Shown: positions 25,701 through 41,000 of the stretch, in pieces
Layout: the number at the start of each line of letters is the position of its first letter
Numbering within the stretch: position 1 is the stretch's first letter
Notes under the pieces: model-generated
What the model was told of the DNA's origin: nothing
The model's input: the letters and a program-made list of their open reading frames with translations, nothing else
Databases searched by the model: none
Origin: Brienomyrus brachyistius
Taxonomy: Eukaryota; Chordata; Actinopteri; Osteoglossiformes; Mormyridae
Length of the DNA stretch: 64,000 nt
Direction: 5' to 3'
Assembly: GCF_023856365.1 (NCBI RefSeq)
Contig: NC_064537.1
Span: 10,541,072 to 10,605,071, forward strand
Program-made: the position numbers and the translations under genes

Positions 25701-28044
25701 TCCTTAAGTAGTAGTAGTTTTTTGGAACAACATTAGCTATTTAGATTTTGTTCCTTTTCTTCTTACTGATATCATTTTATAGATAATTTCTTTTTCATTG
25801 TAGTTTAAAGATGTAGCTTTGTGATTTTTTTTTTTTGTGAGTCTTAGGAAGCATGAAAGGGCCCAGTTGCTTTAGGCCGACCGTGGGGCTTGAGAGGTCA
25901 GCTCAGGTGGTCGTGACGTCCCTCCCAGTGACTATAATAACAGCAGTCTGTTCGCTCTCGTCTGTGTCTCCACAGCAAATGCGAAGGACGGGCAACAAGG
26001 ACGAGAACAAGAGGATCCTGATGGATCTGGACGTCGTCCTGAAGAGTCATGACTGTCCATACATCATCCAGTGCTACGGCGCCATAGTGACCAATGTGAG
26101 AAGCAGAGATTGTCTAACATCTCATTGTATGGGGACGAGAATGACCGGACCCACAGCCCTAGTCCAGACACACAATCACAAAGACACACGCAGACGCATC
26201 CGTGCCGTTTTCTTAGTTGTGGGCTGTGACATCAGGCGCCTTCCTTAAAAACCAAAGCGTCCTGGGGTGCCAGGCGTGTGCCAGTCACCCTTGGCAATAG
26301 GTTCTGATTTTCCCTTCCGCAGACTGACGTGTTCATCGCCATGGAGCTGATGGGCACGTGTGCCGAGAAGCTGAAGAAAAGGATCCAGGGTCCAATTCCT
26401 GAGCGCATTCTGGGCAAGATGACTGTTGCAGTGAGTCCCTCTCCCTTTGTTACCTCCAAGGGTCTATAAGAAGCACACGCTGGTTCCTCGCTTGATAGCT
26501 CATGGCACCTGGCATCTCGCTGCCCCTCAGATTGTGAAGGCGCTGCTGTACCTCAAGGAGAAGCATGGCGTGATCCACAGAGACGTCAAGCCATCCAACA
26601 TCCTGCTAGACGCTAAGGGTCAGATCAAGCTGTGCGATTTCGGCATCAGTGGTCGCCTGGTGGACTCCAAGGCCAAGACCCGCAGCGCTGGCTGCGCTGC
26701 CTACATGGCTGTGAGTCCTTGCTCAGCATGGGGGGTGGCGCCCCCTAGTGGCCTTTCTGCTATTGGCTGCTGGGCTTTCCCAACACTGGGGTCTTGTTAA
26801 CTCTGTTCTGTTCACAGCCTGAGAGAATAGACCCTCCTGACCCCAGTAAGCCCGACTATGACATCAGGGCGGATGTCTGGAGCCTGGGGATCTCTTTGGT
26901 AAATGCCACCTATCATCGGTCTGTCTGACCCCCCCCCCCCCACTTCTGCACTGCACCCATTCTAGTCCTTGCTATTTGTTTACTTTCTCCCATGGGATCA
27001 ATAATATCAGCATTAATCTTATTTCACAGCCTACTTTTTCAGTACTGGGTAGTGATGGCCAAATAGTGCTTAATGAACCAGTTGCTGTATTTTCAGACAC
27101 CACTAGATGGTGCTCTATTGAAAAAGGCTCAATTCATAACCAAAAGCTAAAATAAGAGCTGACCCCTCTGTGCCCCCCTCCACCCCCCTGCAGGTGGAGC
27201 TGGCCACGGGGCAGTTCCCCTACAAGAACTGTAAGACGGACTTCGAGGTGCTGACCAAAGTGCTGCAGGAGGACCCTCCGCTGCTCCCGCTCAGCATGGG
27301 CTTTTCCCTCGACTTCCAGTCCTTCGTCAAAGACTGGTAAGGCCGGCCAGGGCCGTTCCCGCTCCACCCCAGGGTCTGCCCCGGCGACTCCGCCCTCAGT
27401 GTGAGAAGCACCCGCGTGTGACTCTACCTCTCAGTGTGACGTCATGACAGTGGGGGATGTTGGCCTCAGAGCTTCAGCATTTCTGGGGGGCCAGATGTAA
27501 ATTTAAACTGTTCTTGGTAGCTGTATGAATGAGGGGGGGATGGGAGTGGTCACAATCTGCAGTCTGGAAAATAGTTTAATACCCAGTGCTTAATGATAAG
27601 TACTTGGGTACATTAAAATCTATGCAGAGGTACAAACAGGCTGCAGCCATTGTGGTTGAGGCCTTAATGTTCTGCCTATGTGACTCTGAGTCAGTCACAT
27701 TTAGAAGGATTTGCATCATTTTGATTTTATTTCCTCTCCCTCGGTAGCCTCACGAAGGATCACAGAAAAAGGCCAAAATATCACAAGCTGCTTGTAAGTA
27801 ATCTGCTTTTGCTCAATACCCCCCCAACCTCCAAAATCCCCTCAAAAGGCCAGTACACGTTGGTACACACTCGTTAATGACCCGCCCCCCCCTCCCCCGG
27901 CAGGAGCACAGCTTCATCCGACGCTACGAGGTCCAGGAAGTGGACGTGGCAGGCTGGTTCCAGGGGGTGATGGAGCGCACCGAGTCGCCACGCAGCAGCC
28001 AGTGTTACAGCCCGCATCAGCTGCAGTCCCTCTTCAGCAGGTAG
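19012..28044 (+). CDS. map2k7: Mitogen-activated protein kinase kinase 7 (MKK7)
   Basis: Dual-specificity kinase that phosphorylates the threonine and tyrosine of the JNK activation loop in the stress and cytokine response. Coding exons: 19012-19135, optional 21606-21653, 24595-24740, 25022-25088, 25179-25292, 25976-26095, 26323-26430, 26531-26710, 26818-26898, 27194-27336, 27748-27793, 27904-28044. Every phase joins if one surplus C at 24654-24658 is ignored, giving about 422 residues, or 438 with the cassette; human isoforms are about 419 and 435. The N-terminus [20 protein letters not shown] and the SKAKT activation loop are specific to MKK7 among MAP2Ks. ATG context has A at -3. The 5.4-kb first intron carries the cassette exon and a 52-bp minisatellite. 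Confidence 0.97.
21606..21653 (+). CDS. map2k7: map2k7 alternative cassette exon (16 codons)
   Basis: A 48-bp exon with acceptor ccgtgtccag and donor gtatca. Read in phase 1 it encodes [16 protein letters not shown], nearly identical to the [16 protein letters not shown] segment that is present in some mammalian MKK7 isoforms and absent in others. Both ends are phase 1, so it can be included or skipped with no frame change. It falls between the first and second JNK-docking motifs. Its near identity over the great evolutionary distance between fish and mammals indicates selection on this isoform choice. Confidence 0.9.
22800..23319 (+). repeat. 52-bp minisatellite, 10 units, in map2k7 intron 1
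   Basis: Ten contiguous units of exactly 52 bp (starts 22800, 22852, 22904, 22956, 23008, 23060, 23112, 23164, 23216, 23268). Units differ by single bases only; for example units 5 and 10 share a T-to-C change, and units 6 and 8 share ctccattg. Each unit contains ctttattctctctctag, which is a pyrimidine tract followed by AG and so resembles a 3' splice site. Confidence 0.97.
24595..24740 (+). CDS. map2k7: map2k7 exon with docking motifs 2 and 3, apparent 1-base insertion
   Basis: The exon begins [14 protein letters not shown], matching human MKK7, and ends [11 protein letters not shown] then SLQKSLE. These two parts lie in different frames. The switch is at the C run 24654-24658 (five C); with four C the exon reads [17 protein letters not shown] and has the expected 145-bp length with phase 1 to phase 2. 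The RPRHMLTLP part is the third JNK-docking motif of MKK7. A homopolymer length error in the assembly is the simplest explanation. Confidence 0.9.
25022..28044 (+). CDS. map2k7: map2k7 exons encoding the kinase domain and DVD tail
   Basis: Nine exons. Motifs in order: [15 protein letters not shown] (glycine loop), HVIAVK (ATP lysine), [37 protein letters not shown], catalytic loop [26 protein letters not shown], activation loop [20 protein letters not shown] with the serine and threonine phosphorylated by MAP3Ks, [19 protein letters not shown], and [18 protein letters not shown]. The C-terminal [11 protein letters not shown] region is the DVD-type docking site for upstream MAP3Ks. Stop TAG at 28042-28044. 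The end (QLQSLFSR) differs from the mammalian tail (HLPFFR) but has the same position. Confidence 0.96.
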
Positions 28045-30250
28045 CTGGAGAAGCCAGGCGGGGGAGCAGGCGAGCAAACAAGCTGGAGGACTGGAGGACC
28101 GAGGCCCAGAGGGGGAGGGGTGGGGAAGGAGGGGTGAGGGGGCGTTCCTGGTGTCTCCCGAATGACAGACAGACAAGCAGATGCTGGTCTCCAGTCAGTG
28201 CTGGAACAGATGGGCAGACAGGTGAAACTCTAGAATGCTAGCGGCTTCCTGATTGGCTGGTGAAGCTCTCGAATGCTAGGGGCTTCCTGATTGGCTGACA
28301 CAGCTCTCGCTCAGTGGTGCTCACCTGCCAGTGTAGCCTAACCCTAACACACACACAGACACAGTCAGTAATGCCCGGTTTGACCTGGTTTTATTATAGC
28401 CCCATCTCATTCTGTAAAAAGTCGGACGCACTGTAAGGGGCTGGAGCCGCACTGCAGTGACTCCGTGCCTCAGATGGGTGACTGCGGAGAAAAAGCCACC
28501 TGTATACTGTCCAGAAGGCACATTCGCTCGGTCGCTCCTGCAGGATCGTGGCACACCGTAGCTATAGGTAGAGCTCAGCTATTGTAAACACAGCATGCAT
28601 GGCTATGGAGGGGGGGGGCTTGTAGGACACACAATATGCGGGCAGTCTGCTGAAGCTAGTGCAGTGTTGGACTAAGTAGCTCTGTAGGTCAGATTTCAGT
28701 GTATTGTTCTGGGGGGGAAGAATTTTGTGCCCCTGGCGTGACCCAAGTCAGATCGTGGGTAACGTTAACTCATCACTAAAGGCTTTAACCTGACTCAGGC
28801 TAGTCTTTTAGCCTTCATCGTGCTATCCAAGGAACTAAAGGGACTCTGCTTGGTTTTGGAAGGTGTGGAGTCGTTTGGGGAGCTGCTCGGTGGACGGGTA
28901 GGGGGGTGGGGGGTGTACATGAAGAGAGGGGGCAGCGTAGGACCCGCGGCCGCTCCCTCACGAGAGACAAGGACACGGGATGTGGTGAGAAGAGCGTAGC
29001 CTCCTGCAGGGGTGTTGGAGGGCGACGCGAAGTGGTGCGAATGCAGTGCCTAACCATCCTGTGGCAAAGAAATGTGGGAAAGGTGAAGAAGGAGAGCCAG
29101 CTTACGTGGGACATTCCCCCGGTCTCCTCGTCCTGGTCACGGCGTCAACAGAGTCAAAGAGCGGCAACACTACACATCACGTCCGCCTACGTTCGGTCAG
29201 GCCATGACACGAGCTAAGGCAAAGCCGCCTTTGATATCTGTTGCGCCAAACCGCCAGTGCGGAGGTGGGAAAACCCCAGAAGGAGAAGGGCATGGGGGAG
29301 GGGGGGGGGGGGGGTTCTTAAAGAGGATCTAGTAAGTCGTTCAGATGGAGACCTTCAGATGGTAGAAGATGGGAGTGAGGACCGTTACCGTGGGCATAGT
29401 GAGCTTGGAGGATGAAGCAGCAGGGGGTGTGATGCCAAGGAGGACAATAGGAAGTGAGATGATGATAGCAAGGAAGTGCAGGAGGAGGTGGGCTGAGATC
29501 CAGCAAGGGTCGATGGGTTTGGGGAGGAGCTAGGTGGTGGGACGTAGGGCCAGAATGGAGGCGTGTCCTGAGACGTCTGCGCTGGGAGACCTCAGACTCG
29601 GCCTGTTTTTATGGTGTTTTACTGAATTGGCTGATAGAGTGGAGCAGAATACACTGCTGCCATTATTATTGTTGATGTTGTCGTTCTTATTATTTATCTT
29701 GTCAACGCTGCTACTATTGATTTAGACGCTGCTGTCTTGGTCTCGTCCCCAAAGGATGATTTTAATTTATTATTATTTTTTAAAGCCAAATAAGTGACGT
29801 AATGCAAAGTGAACACAAAGACCAAATATGGACGAATACACTTGATACTGGCAATGATGACTCAAAGGGTCAGATTAAAGGGGGGGGGGATGCAGGGGGC
29901 GTGAGGCCTAGCTGATCTCTATACCCATGATTACTGTAAGATTATGTTCAACTTAATGCTTAAACACTGCAGTTTTGGTAAGCCTGCCTGCCTGTTGACT
30001 GTAACGAAATTGAACAGGGTGGCTCCTGCAGTTTGCTTTTATTAGCTCTGGGGGGGTGGGCCAGAGATCTATTGGAAAGCTTTAAATCACAAGCCACGTT
30101 CATAACTGGACTCTTGTCTCCTGACGTAGGTGCAGCAGTGATTAATGGGTAACAAGCTGTGCTCAGAGCTCACTTTTAATTTAAGCCCACATACATTTTC
30201 GCCATGCAGCGGTTGACATCTGTGAATTGGCTCACATCAGCCGCACATCT
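28045..30250 (+). other. map2k7: map2k7 3' untranslated region and downstream sequence
   Basis: No further coding exon. An imperfect two-copy repeat of about 38-41 bp lies at 28222-28299 (both copies share gcttcctgattggctg). G runs occur at 28608-28617, 29297-29313 and 29880-29888. No unambiguous polyadenylation signal was seen, so the transcript end is not placed. Confidence 0.5.
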
Positions 30251-33200
30251 TTAACTGTCAAACAGCGCCCTCTTGTGTCAGACTGCTAAATGGCATTTAG
30301 CGCAAGTGCTGCTAACCATTTTATGCCTCGCATAAATTTAGCTATGAACCGGAAACTTGCCGCTTTCTCATTTACTGCAGTCTTCACTACAGCATTTTGG
30401 CGGAACGGAGCGGCAATTATAGCAGCAACGTGACTCTCGCGCAAAGTGGCCTTCTGCAGCTGGAAGCCAGGCTCGCTGCGGTGCTCAAACTTACTGGCCA
30501 GCCGAGGCTTCTGCTCGCCGCCATGGCGCAACCTGCACCCGGTCTCCTCTGGGTTTATTGCCCGTGAATGACCAGGAAGCTGGAACGGTGCGTGACAGTC
30601 AGCCAGTCTTTTTGCCTGCCCGCCTGTCTGTCTGTCCGTCTGCCTGTCTGTCTGTTACCTTCTGTCTGAATGGGCCTCCGGAAATAGTACTCTAGATGCG
30701 GGAGAACATGGTGACGTGCACACCAAAGGTGTCGACAAAAACAGATACAAAAAAAATCGTTATAATTACAGTGATTATGTATATGGATGTATAATCTATA
30801 GCTAGTGATGAGGGAGGGGCTGTGTAAGCGAGAGCAGCTGTGTTGAGGACGCTGCGAGATGCCGGAGTCCGTCGCGCTGACGGGGCTGAGCCTTGCCGAC
30901 CCGAAACATGCAGAACCCCGCAGACAGATTCTGTTCATCTTTCAAAGAGCATTAGTCAGGCGGAGACTTTCTGCACTTTAGCCAATAGGATTGTGATGCT
31001 TGTCCCCGGCTGTCGCCAGCGGCTCCGCGCGGCCGTGCTCATGTCCGGCCTCTCGCCGCGCGCCTCCTCTCACTGCTTGCACTCTGGGCGACTCGCACAC
31101 GCGTGTACACACGCTCCAGGTCGATCCTCATTTAAAACAAAGCTGCTTTGTCTTCTGCCGAGAAAAAAAGGTATTTTGTGGGTATTTTCATTCATTCGCA
31201 GATGGAGTCATACCTGACAAATACGAGTGTTTGTGTGTGTGTGTGTGCGCGCGCGCGCGTGTGTGTCTGCTGTCCTCAATGCCTGATCCCCGTGTGTTGC
31301 TGCACACGTGTGTCTTTTATGCGTGTCCGGGGGGGGGGGTGTCGTGCACATTGATGGATTCGTGTGAACACGGGGCAGAGAGCACGCCCCCTCCAGCTGC
31401 ACCAGTCTCCCCATGCCCCGTTTGGAGTCCTGCAGCCCAGGGCTCGTGCTGTCCCCCCGCCCCCCACCCCCGACAAACACACACACACACACACACACCT
31501 GACACCGAGCTGATTTTCACGACCCCATCTGTAAGTAAACCAAATATCATTTTCACTATGCAGTTACTCAAATTGGTCAGCTTGCTTTATGGAAGCCTCT
31601 TGTATATATTCATGCACAGTGAAACTGGAGTTAGTCACAACAGTATTTAAATTTATTATTATTATTGTTTTATTTTCCCCTCTTATTGCCCCCCCCCCAA
31701 TATGGTTGATATCTTGCCTTCAACTAGTCCACAGACTGTGGCTGGGGGGGGAGAGGCATTGTGTTTTGGATGAGCTGACAAATATTTAAGGATTGTACTG
31801 GGGGGGGGGGGGTTGAGGGCAGTAGACTGGGTTAGTTTTGGGTAGCTAGTCCAATGCTGTAAGTATATCAATTGCATGTTATTGTCACTGATGAAACTGC
31901 CATTGATTTTTAGAATATGATTGGGGGGGGGGGGGCACACAAAACTCTATTTATAATTTTTACGTATTATATATTCTTTTTTTTTTTTTGAAAAGTTGAA
32001 ATGTGGTAAACGACACACTTATCTCTGTATGTTGCTGAGGTTTTAATCTATTTGCAATATAAAGTTTAATTTTTACTGTAAGTTGGTGGCATAGTCGTTT
32101 TATTATTATTATTATTATTTGTACCTTCTGCCCCCCCGTTTTTTCTATATTTTTTTATTTTTTCCCTTCACTGCATTTGGCGATACGATGACTTGTGTCC
32201 TCTGTTGTTGCAGCAGTTAATCCTCCCAACATCCCACTCAAACCTTTAATTTATATTCAGGGCAAAGTTTACGCCAAAACGCCGCTCGTACAGGTCGTCC
32301 GTTTGGGGAGCGTCGAGTGGAAGGTGTGTTTTCCTCCTTGGAGTATTTTCTCTCTCTCTCTCGGCTCCCGTTTGTTTTTCCTTGCGGCTCGTCTCCGTTA
32401 CTATCGTCGCCATTTCTGCTTTTGCTCTCCCCACTGTTTGTTGTTTGTTTGTTTGTTTGTTTGTTGTTTGTTTGTTTGTTGTTTTGGGCTCCCGGGAGCT
32501 GTTCACCTAATCGCGCCCCTTTGTGAGCAGCCCACCCCCTCCCCGCTCCCCACGTACTAAACAGATCTGTCTCGTGATTGTTGTTGGCATTGTCACACAG
32601 AAAAAAGAATCTTTCCATTCCTCACACGCGACATGCCGACACGCGGCGCCCTGGTTGGACGCGCTCAGACGGTGGCTTGGTCACTGCCGCCTCTACACTT
32701 TCCCCTGGCCTGTTGGGTCCGGTTTCATCCCGTTCTTTTTCCAAACCAGTCATTTCTAGTCTAGTCAGCCTTCAAGGTTTTCTTTTTTTTTAAAAAAAAA
32801 AAAAAAAAACCTCCTCTTCCTGCCGGCCGCACATGCGGTGTCAGCTGAGAGTGTGCGTGTCTCACAGATTTGCTTGCGTGTTACACGCTATCTCAGTCGC
32901 AAGGCATGTTTTGCTCATCCGTCTGTCTCTCTCAGTCTCACTTAGTTCCTATTTAGGACCCAGCTGTGCCCGTCACATAATCTCCTCTAGTAATTATACG
33001 TTGAGGGAATCACATCGCTCCATCACTGGAAAACATGCAGTGTCGGGGGGGGGGGTTGTTTATTTTCAGCCTCTAAACGCCTTGAAGGGGATGTTGCCCC
33101 CGTCCACGCAAACTAAACTCTGCACAATGCCAATAACAGCAAAAGCCACAACATCTCGTCAAGCCACTAACATACACAAAGGTCCAGGTGAAACCCTTTC

Positions 33201-35768
33201 CCGTATCTTTAAGGGAGCTCATTGGCTAAGCTGGGTATTTGTTCTGGATATAAAAGTTAAAATGGTGATGTCACTAATGTCGGGTGGGCTGCATTAAAAG
33301 CGTTTGATCGCATGAATTATGTTTAACTTGTTACAGAACGATGGGTAAAATTTCGTTTTTAACATCTACATGTAAGGATCTTATTTGCCTTGATGTTTTC
33401 TTTTTGCTCTTATTTGCCCTGGTACATTTCAGAGTAAATGCCATTATATTGTGAATACCTCAGGTTTTTTGGAAATAAAAGAATCAAAAACACTTAAAAA
33501 CTAAAAAATAAAATTAAAAACTTCTAAAACAGACTCTGTGGTGGTGTTTTTAGCTCCCTAGCTGTCGGCCGCACTCTCTGGATCTATGTTCTAATCAGTC
33601 TTAGTCGGTCACATTTTTATGATGTGTTTGCAGTTGCACTTTCCTCTAACTGGATTCTCTCCTGAGTGATTTTTGCATGTCCAGCTTTGTTTCTGATGGC
33701 TGGCTGGTATTCAGCAGAGGTGGAAAGTTCAGGTCCAGAAAGGCAAAATTCAGGCCAAGGTTGTGTTCAACCAGCCAGTTGAGTTACTCTGACTCAGAAT
33801 CATGGGTCTGGATTTTAACTTTCTGCACCTGAAATTTTCACCTCTGGTATTCAGTTGTGTTTCTTATAGCCCCCCCCGGCACCAGTTTCTAGTCAGCCAT
33901 CAACTCTTGCACTTAGCTGGCTTCTTGGACACCTGCATGCTCGTGATACATCATCCACCTCACTGGTACATGACTTCGGACCACAAGTATATCAGCAGTG
34001 CTAGATGCTCTCCTACGTCGCCTTGCTCTGGTTCGTTCAGGCAGTTATATTATGAAGTGTGAGGTACCTGAGACAGCAGTACTGACTGCTGGTAAGGAAA
34101 ACCTCTTCATCTGCAAGACCGACATGCAACGCAACACGCCACAGTGCTATATAGAGTATTACTTCCCTCCATATTGCTTTTATCTGTTTCTTTTAAGGTT
34201 CACTGCTTGCAGAGATGCTATTCTGCCTGCCTGACCACAGGTCATAGTGCGTTCGTCCAGCGCAAGGTCACGCAAAGTCATGGAGCCAATCCAAGGAAGA
34301 ACGGCACAGGCAGGCGTTGCCCGGAATGTGCTGGCAGTTTGTAAGTTTGTATGCGTGTGTTGCTTGATTGCATGTTTCCCTGCCTTGTGTCCCCTCCTGC
34401 CCGGGAATATCTACAGGACTTTCTACTTCGTAAGCAGTACAGCCCAGCACCACCCAAGCTTCTCTGTCCTGTCGGAGATTCTGCACCACCCTGAAAAGTG
34501 CTCCGTTTTCCATGGAGTGTGTGGAGCGTTTGCAGCCATTATGTGTGAAGCCCTGATTGACATGGATCTCTCAGTGCACTGCTGTTGAAAGCCGGTTATC
34601 TGTAATAATCAGAGGCAGGTTGAATGTGTAGTGCGATGCAGTGTTTTTCCTTTATAACGCAGCTTGCGTTCACTCTCGTACTTCCTTTCGTAGGCTGAAA
34701 CTTCCTTTTGTCTTGTTGCTGTGGTGTTCGTAGCGTTCGGTTTCACTTTGCTCTTCATTCTGATTAGATGCCGCTGCAGAATGATTTCTGCAGTGGGTAC
34801 ATTTATCCATCTTCAGGACCTGGGTCTGCCAGCAAGGTGACACTGACAGAACCGCTTGCGTCTGGATCAGGCTCAGTCGCCTCGATCTCTCTCTGCCATT
34901 CATTCCCCAGTCCCACATTTAATTTCTCTTATTCTATAAAATACTATTGAATTAAATTGAATCTGCTGGCCTTAGAAGGGAGAATGAAGTGATAGGATAT
35001 TGTGGTGTCTGAGAGCAGAAGGAGTCTTATCCCAACATAACGCTGCTTCCCTGGCACATTTGTTTAAAGGCAGTTTGAGTCTAACAAACCAAACAGGCAA
35101 ATGGGGGACTTTCCTGAAGCCGTTCTGGTTTTCTGAGGAGCGGCTGTAATTTAACCAAGTAACTGCTGCAGCTCGAATGCATTCTGCTGATCCATGATGA
35201 TGGGTATTTTTAACCTTTTCGCACCGAGTTAAGCTGTGTGAACAGTGGGGCTCACTGCCCGATGCATACAAGTTAATGACAGGAAGCAAGCTTTGCGATT
35301 CATTCGTCTCACCACCAAAGTGGAAATCCTGCAGCGATGTATACAGTAAGAACTAACCAGTGCTGTTCCTTTGAAATGCCGATAGCATTTTATGATACCC
35401 AGAAGCTCAGAAAAAAAGTAAAGTAAGCGCCGCGGGAGAGATTCCAGAAATGACGGCCGCCTGGGGGGTGGGGTGGAATGGGGGGGGGCATTCTGGTGCA
35501 CAGTCCTCGCTGAAACAGTGTCGTCATGTACAGAGGGCTTTCTGTTCAGCCTGTGTGTGGGCCGTATCGCCATAACAGAATGGCAAAGGTCGTGGCCCTT
35601 TAGGCGCAGAGGCAGTGCGTGACTGGCGATGGGAAATTAAAATTTGTGAATGTACACAGTCAGAGTCATGATGTGTGGGCCGAGCAATGGAGGTGAGTGG
35701 TTTGTTTAATGCCACAGGTTGACGTGTTAGGCGCGCTGCGCGTGCATGTGTGCGTGTAGCTTTTTCCC
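30251..35768. other. Intergenic sequence between map2k7 and the Gfi1-like gene
   Basis: No gene supported. It holds a (GT)n/(GC)n tract at 31228-31266, a (CA)n tract at about 31479-31498, several G runs (31331-31339, 31800-31812, 31924-31934, 33045-33053), a tttg-repeat tract at 32445-32480, and one hAT-type MITE (33715-33846). A well-placed minus-strand ATG (gcgccATGGCGGCG) occurs near 30520 but leads to a short frame only. Confidence 0.55.
33715..33846. mobile_element. hAT-type MITE, 132 bp
   Basis: Ends are an inverted pair, cagaggtgga at the left and ...cacctctg at the right, continued inward by imperfect inverted matches (gttcaggtccagaaag against ctttctgcacctgaa). An 8-bp direct repeat gtattcag flanks it (33707-33714, 33847-33854). 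CAGAGGTG-like termini plus an 8-bp target duplication are hallmarks of the hAT superfamily. No coding capacity, so it is non-autonomous. Related copies are at 50937-51459 and 58627-58782. Confidence 0.85.
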
Positions 35769-37955
<2,187 letters not shown>

Positions 37956-37980
37956 GGCAGGAGGGAGGGGGCTGGGTTTG

Positions 37981-38062
37981 AGGTCAGCTACAAAGACAGA
38001 GAGACGGGGGACTTGTGAAAAAGGTCAGCTACAAAGACAGAGAGACGGGGGACTTGTGAAAA
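37981..38062 (-). repeat. Exact 41-bp tandem duplication just upstream of the Gfi1-like start
   Basis: Bases 37981-38021 recur exactly at 38022-38062. The nearer copy begins 26 bases before the SNAG ATG on the coding strand, so the duplication is in the 5' untranslated region or promoter. Confidence 0.95.
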
Positions 38063-41000
38063 AGGACATTGAGTATCATGAGGCTTGGAACCCCTGTGTG
38101 CACTTATCGCTGTATATAGTACTCTGCATACACCGATCCCTGTATTCAGTACTCCTGCACGCTTATTTGTATATACCATACATCACCTATTGGCATTTAA
38201 TAGCACATAACCATAACTTGGTGTTGTTTTGGTGTAGCTTAATTGAGGTGCTTATTGGTGTTTTATGTGATATTCTTAGTTAATTTAATGCCTCTTATTG
38301 TATCATTTGTTATCTTAATAATCTACTAACTGGAGTTATGCTGTTCAGCACTTTGATTAAACATATCGCATTTAACCGAAAATGTGCTGCAGGAATAAAC
38401 CTAACTTTTCTTTTGACATTCAATGATCCCTGTTCACTCATTCGTATACGCTATCCACCAGTCTCGTGTTTATGGTACGCCATATACCCTTACTACCACA
38501 TAGCGTATGTTGCGTATACCAGTCGCTCTATACCACACACTCATCACTATATGCTGATTATTGTATAGCGTCTTTAATCTCCGTATGAGTCAACTTTGAT
38601 GTAGATGTCGATTGAATTTCGGTTATGGTTTGACACGTTAAAATTTAATGCCTATTCATATTTCCGGTACTGAAATTAAAATACATTTTAAAATGTCAAA
38701 AATTAAACATGGAATTATCACGAAATGATCTAACATTGAAATAATAAAACATGATTAATTTGACTTAGATGAATAGATTTTTATCAGGTGCTTTCAGGGG
38801 ACATGACATCAGTGGCATTCGGTTGATATTAGATCAGTATCGTGTCATCGTGTCAAACGGGCTTCACTTCAGAGATGAAAGCAAAATGCCAGCAGACACG
38901 GGCGCAGCTCTCAGAAACCATGGCGTGTGAGAGACGCACCTTGAAATGAAAACGCTAAAACCAAGTCAAAAAGGAAAACAGCAGTGATTCTCTAAAAAAC
39001 CTCAAACACCTACTACCTCTATGGGGGAAACGGCGCGTTTAACAAGCGGGGCTGAACAATCGTGTGTATAGTATACTTAGTATATATATAGTATATAGTA
39101 TATAGTATATAGTAGCTATATATATATATATATATTATATAGAGGCCAAGTGTATGTATGTATGTTTGTTTATATATTATATATATGTATGTAAATAGGC
39201 CTATTTTTTTAATACAGTGAAACTTTTTAGATGGCTGTTTACCGTTCTCATCACGTAATGTAAATCGGTCTGTCACCCTCGTGCCGGACTACTCTAGGCA
39301 CCGTGTTTCAAACTGAAAACAAAAACAACTTAGTCACCACCAGGACCGTGAAATCGCAATTAAAATTGTTCCTAATTTCTACCAGGAATAACCAACACCC
39401 ATGAATGAGGACACAAACCCCGCCCCCCACACCCCCCCGCCCCCCCTCCCCGCCCCCCCCACGCTGCACATTCGAAAGAGCTCAGGAGATCATGAGGTTA
39501 TAGAAAAGCCACGAAGGGCTGGAGAACATGGAGCAGCTGCAACGCCTCGATATGACCGGACACCCAGGCAGGCGAGACCGTCAGGGGTCGAAGCGTAACA
39601 GCACCGGTTATGATTCCACAGCATCATGCATGCTATGCTGGGTGACCAAGTAACTTTCCAGCTAAGAGACAGAAAAATCTCCGCCATACGTCTTCCCTGA
39701 GTTAGGCGGTCGCAATGACTGCAACCGAAGCTGACTGTTGGGAACTGTAGCCAGAATCAGACTAAGGTCTGACCCCGGGGAAAAGTTTGATTCTATTTCA
39801 AGACGAAAGATAAACACAACAATTATAAGCATAATAATAAACAAAATGACAGATTCTTATGCTGAAATTACAGATTATGATCAAACACAAAAAAACTGAA
39901 TTCTGTCACACCATTCTGTTAAACCTTAAACATATATGAATCTTTAAATTTAACAATTTTAAAACATAATATTTAGATTCAGTCGGTCACTGTGATCCTG
40001 GACTAGTTCGGTGTTTTAAAAGCGGATCATGTATAATTTTTGTTAAGTTTTGAGGTAAACGTTAATGTACAAATTTCATGTCACCTAACTGTTCTCAACT
40101 CAAGATCTTTAGCTGACACGTTTTTTAGATAACTGTGATTTTTAAACACACGCAACATGCAAATAAATTTAGTATAATTAGTTTCAGGGACGGATAGAAA
40201 ATTAGACTGCAGTAGGATACAACAACAGGCCACAAATACAATCGGAAAGCAGGTCAGTAAAACCTTTTTCGCAAAACGGCCGGTTTTTAGGCCTATTGCA
40301 ATGTTGCACCTTCTGTTGATGGATTCGGTGCATTTTATTAACAGCCGAACAGAAGCCGTAAGTCACAAATACTCATTCCATGAAGATCATTTCATTTGTT
40401 TTCATGTAGTTTTATTTAAAGATTCGTTGCTCGGGAGAGGATTGACAATAATTAAATCGGTAAGTGAATGTTATAATTAAATGAAAATAATTAACGAGCA
40501 AAGGGAGCTATTGTGAAGATCAGGGGCCAAGTTAAATTTACCTGGGGCTCCACTCATTTATTTATTTTAGAACAAACAGAGATGGGACCTAACAACGGCG
40601 ATGATAGCTGCATAGCCTTGTCTGCTGGTTAAGTGTATACTGCACTTAGGAAAAAGCCCTGAGCTCTAGTGGTCCCCTTCCTCAACCATGCACAGCTGTC
40701 TCCATGGCAGTTTAACTCCACAGTGCACCTGCGTCTAACCCCCCGCAGCTGAGGTTTGAGTGCCCAACTGCAGAAACAGCAGCGGGTGGAATGCGACTCC
40801 AAATCCTTTGCCTCAGATTGCAGTGAAGCATATACTTGCTTTACCCCCCCCAAGGCAAAACGAAAAAAAAAAAAACAAAACAAAAACAAATTTTTAACAA
40901 AAACATGCTTTTTTTTTTTTTTTCCCCTCCGTGTTCCGCGCAGACGAACAGCTGCGATCAACATACCGGGCGTAAAAACATGCAGACATGCCACCTGCAG

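Noticed and set aside
31208..31571. Minus-strand cysteine/valine-rich frames
   Set aside because: They are translations of the (GT)n and (CA)n tracts.
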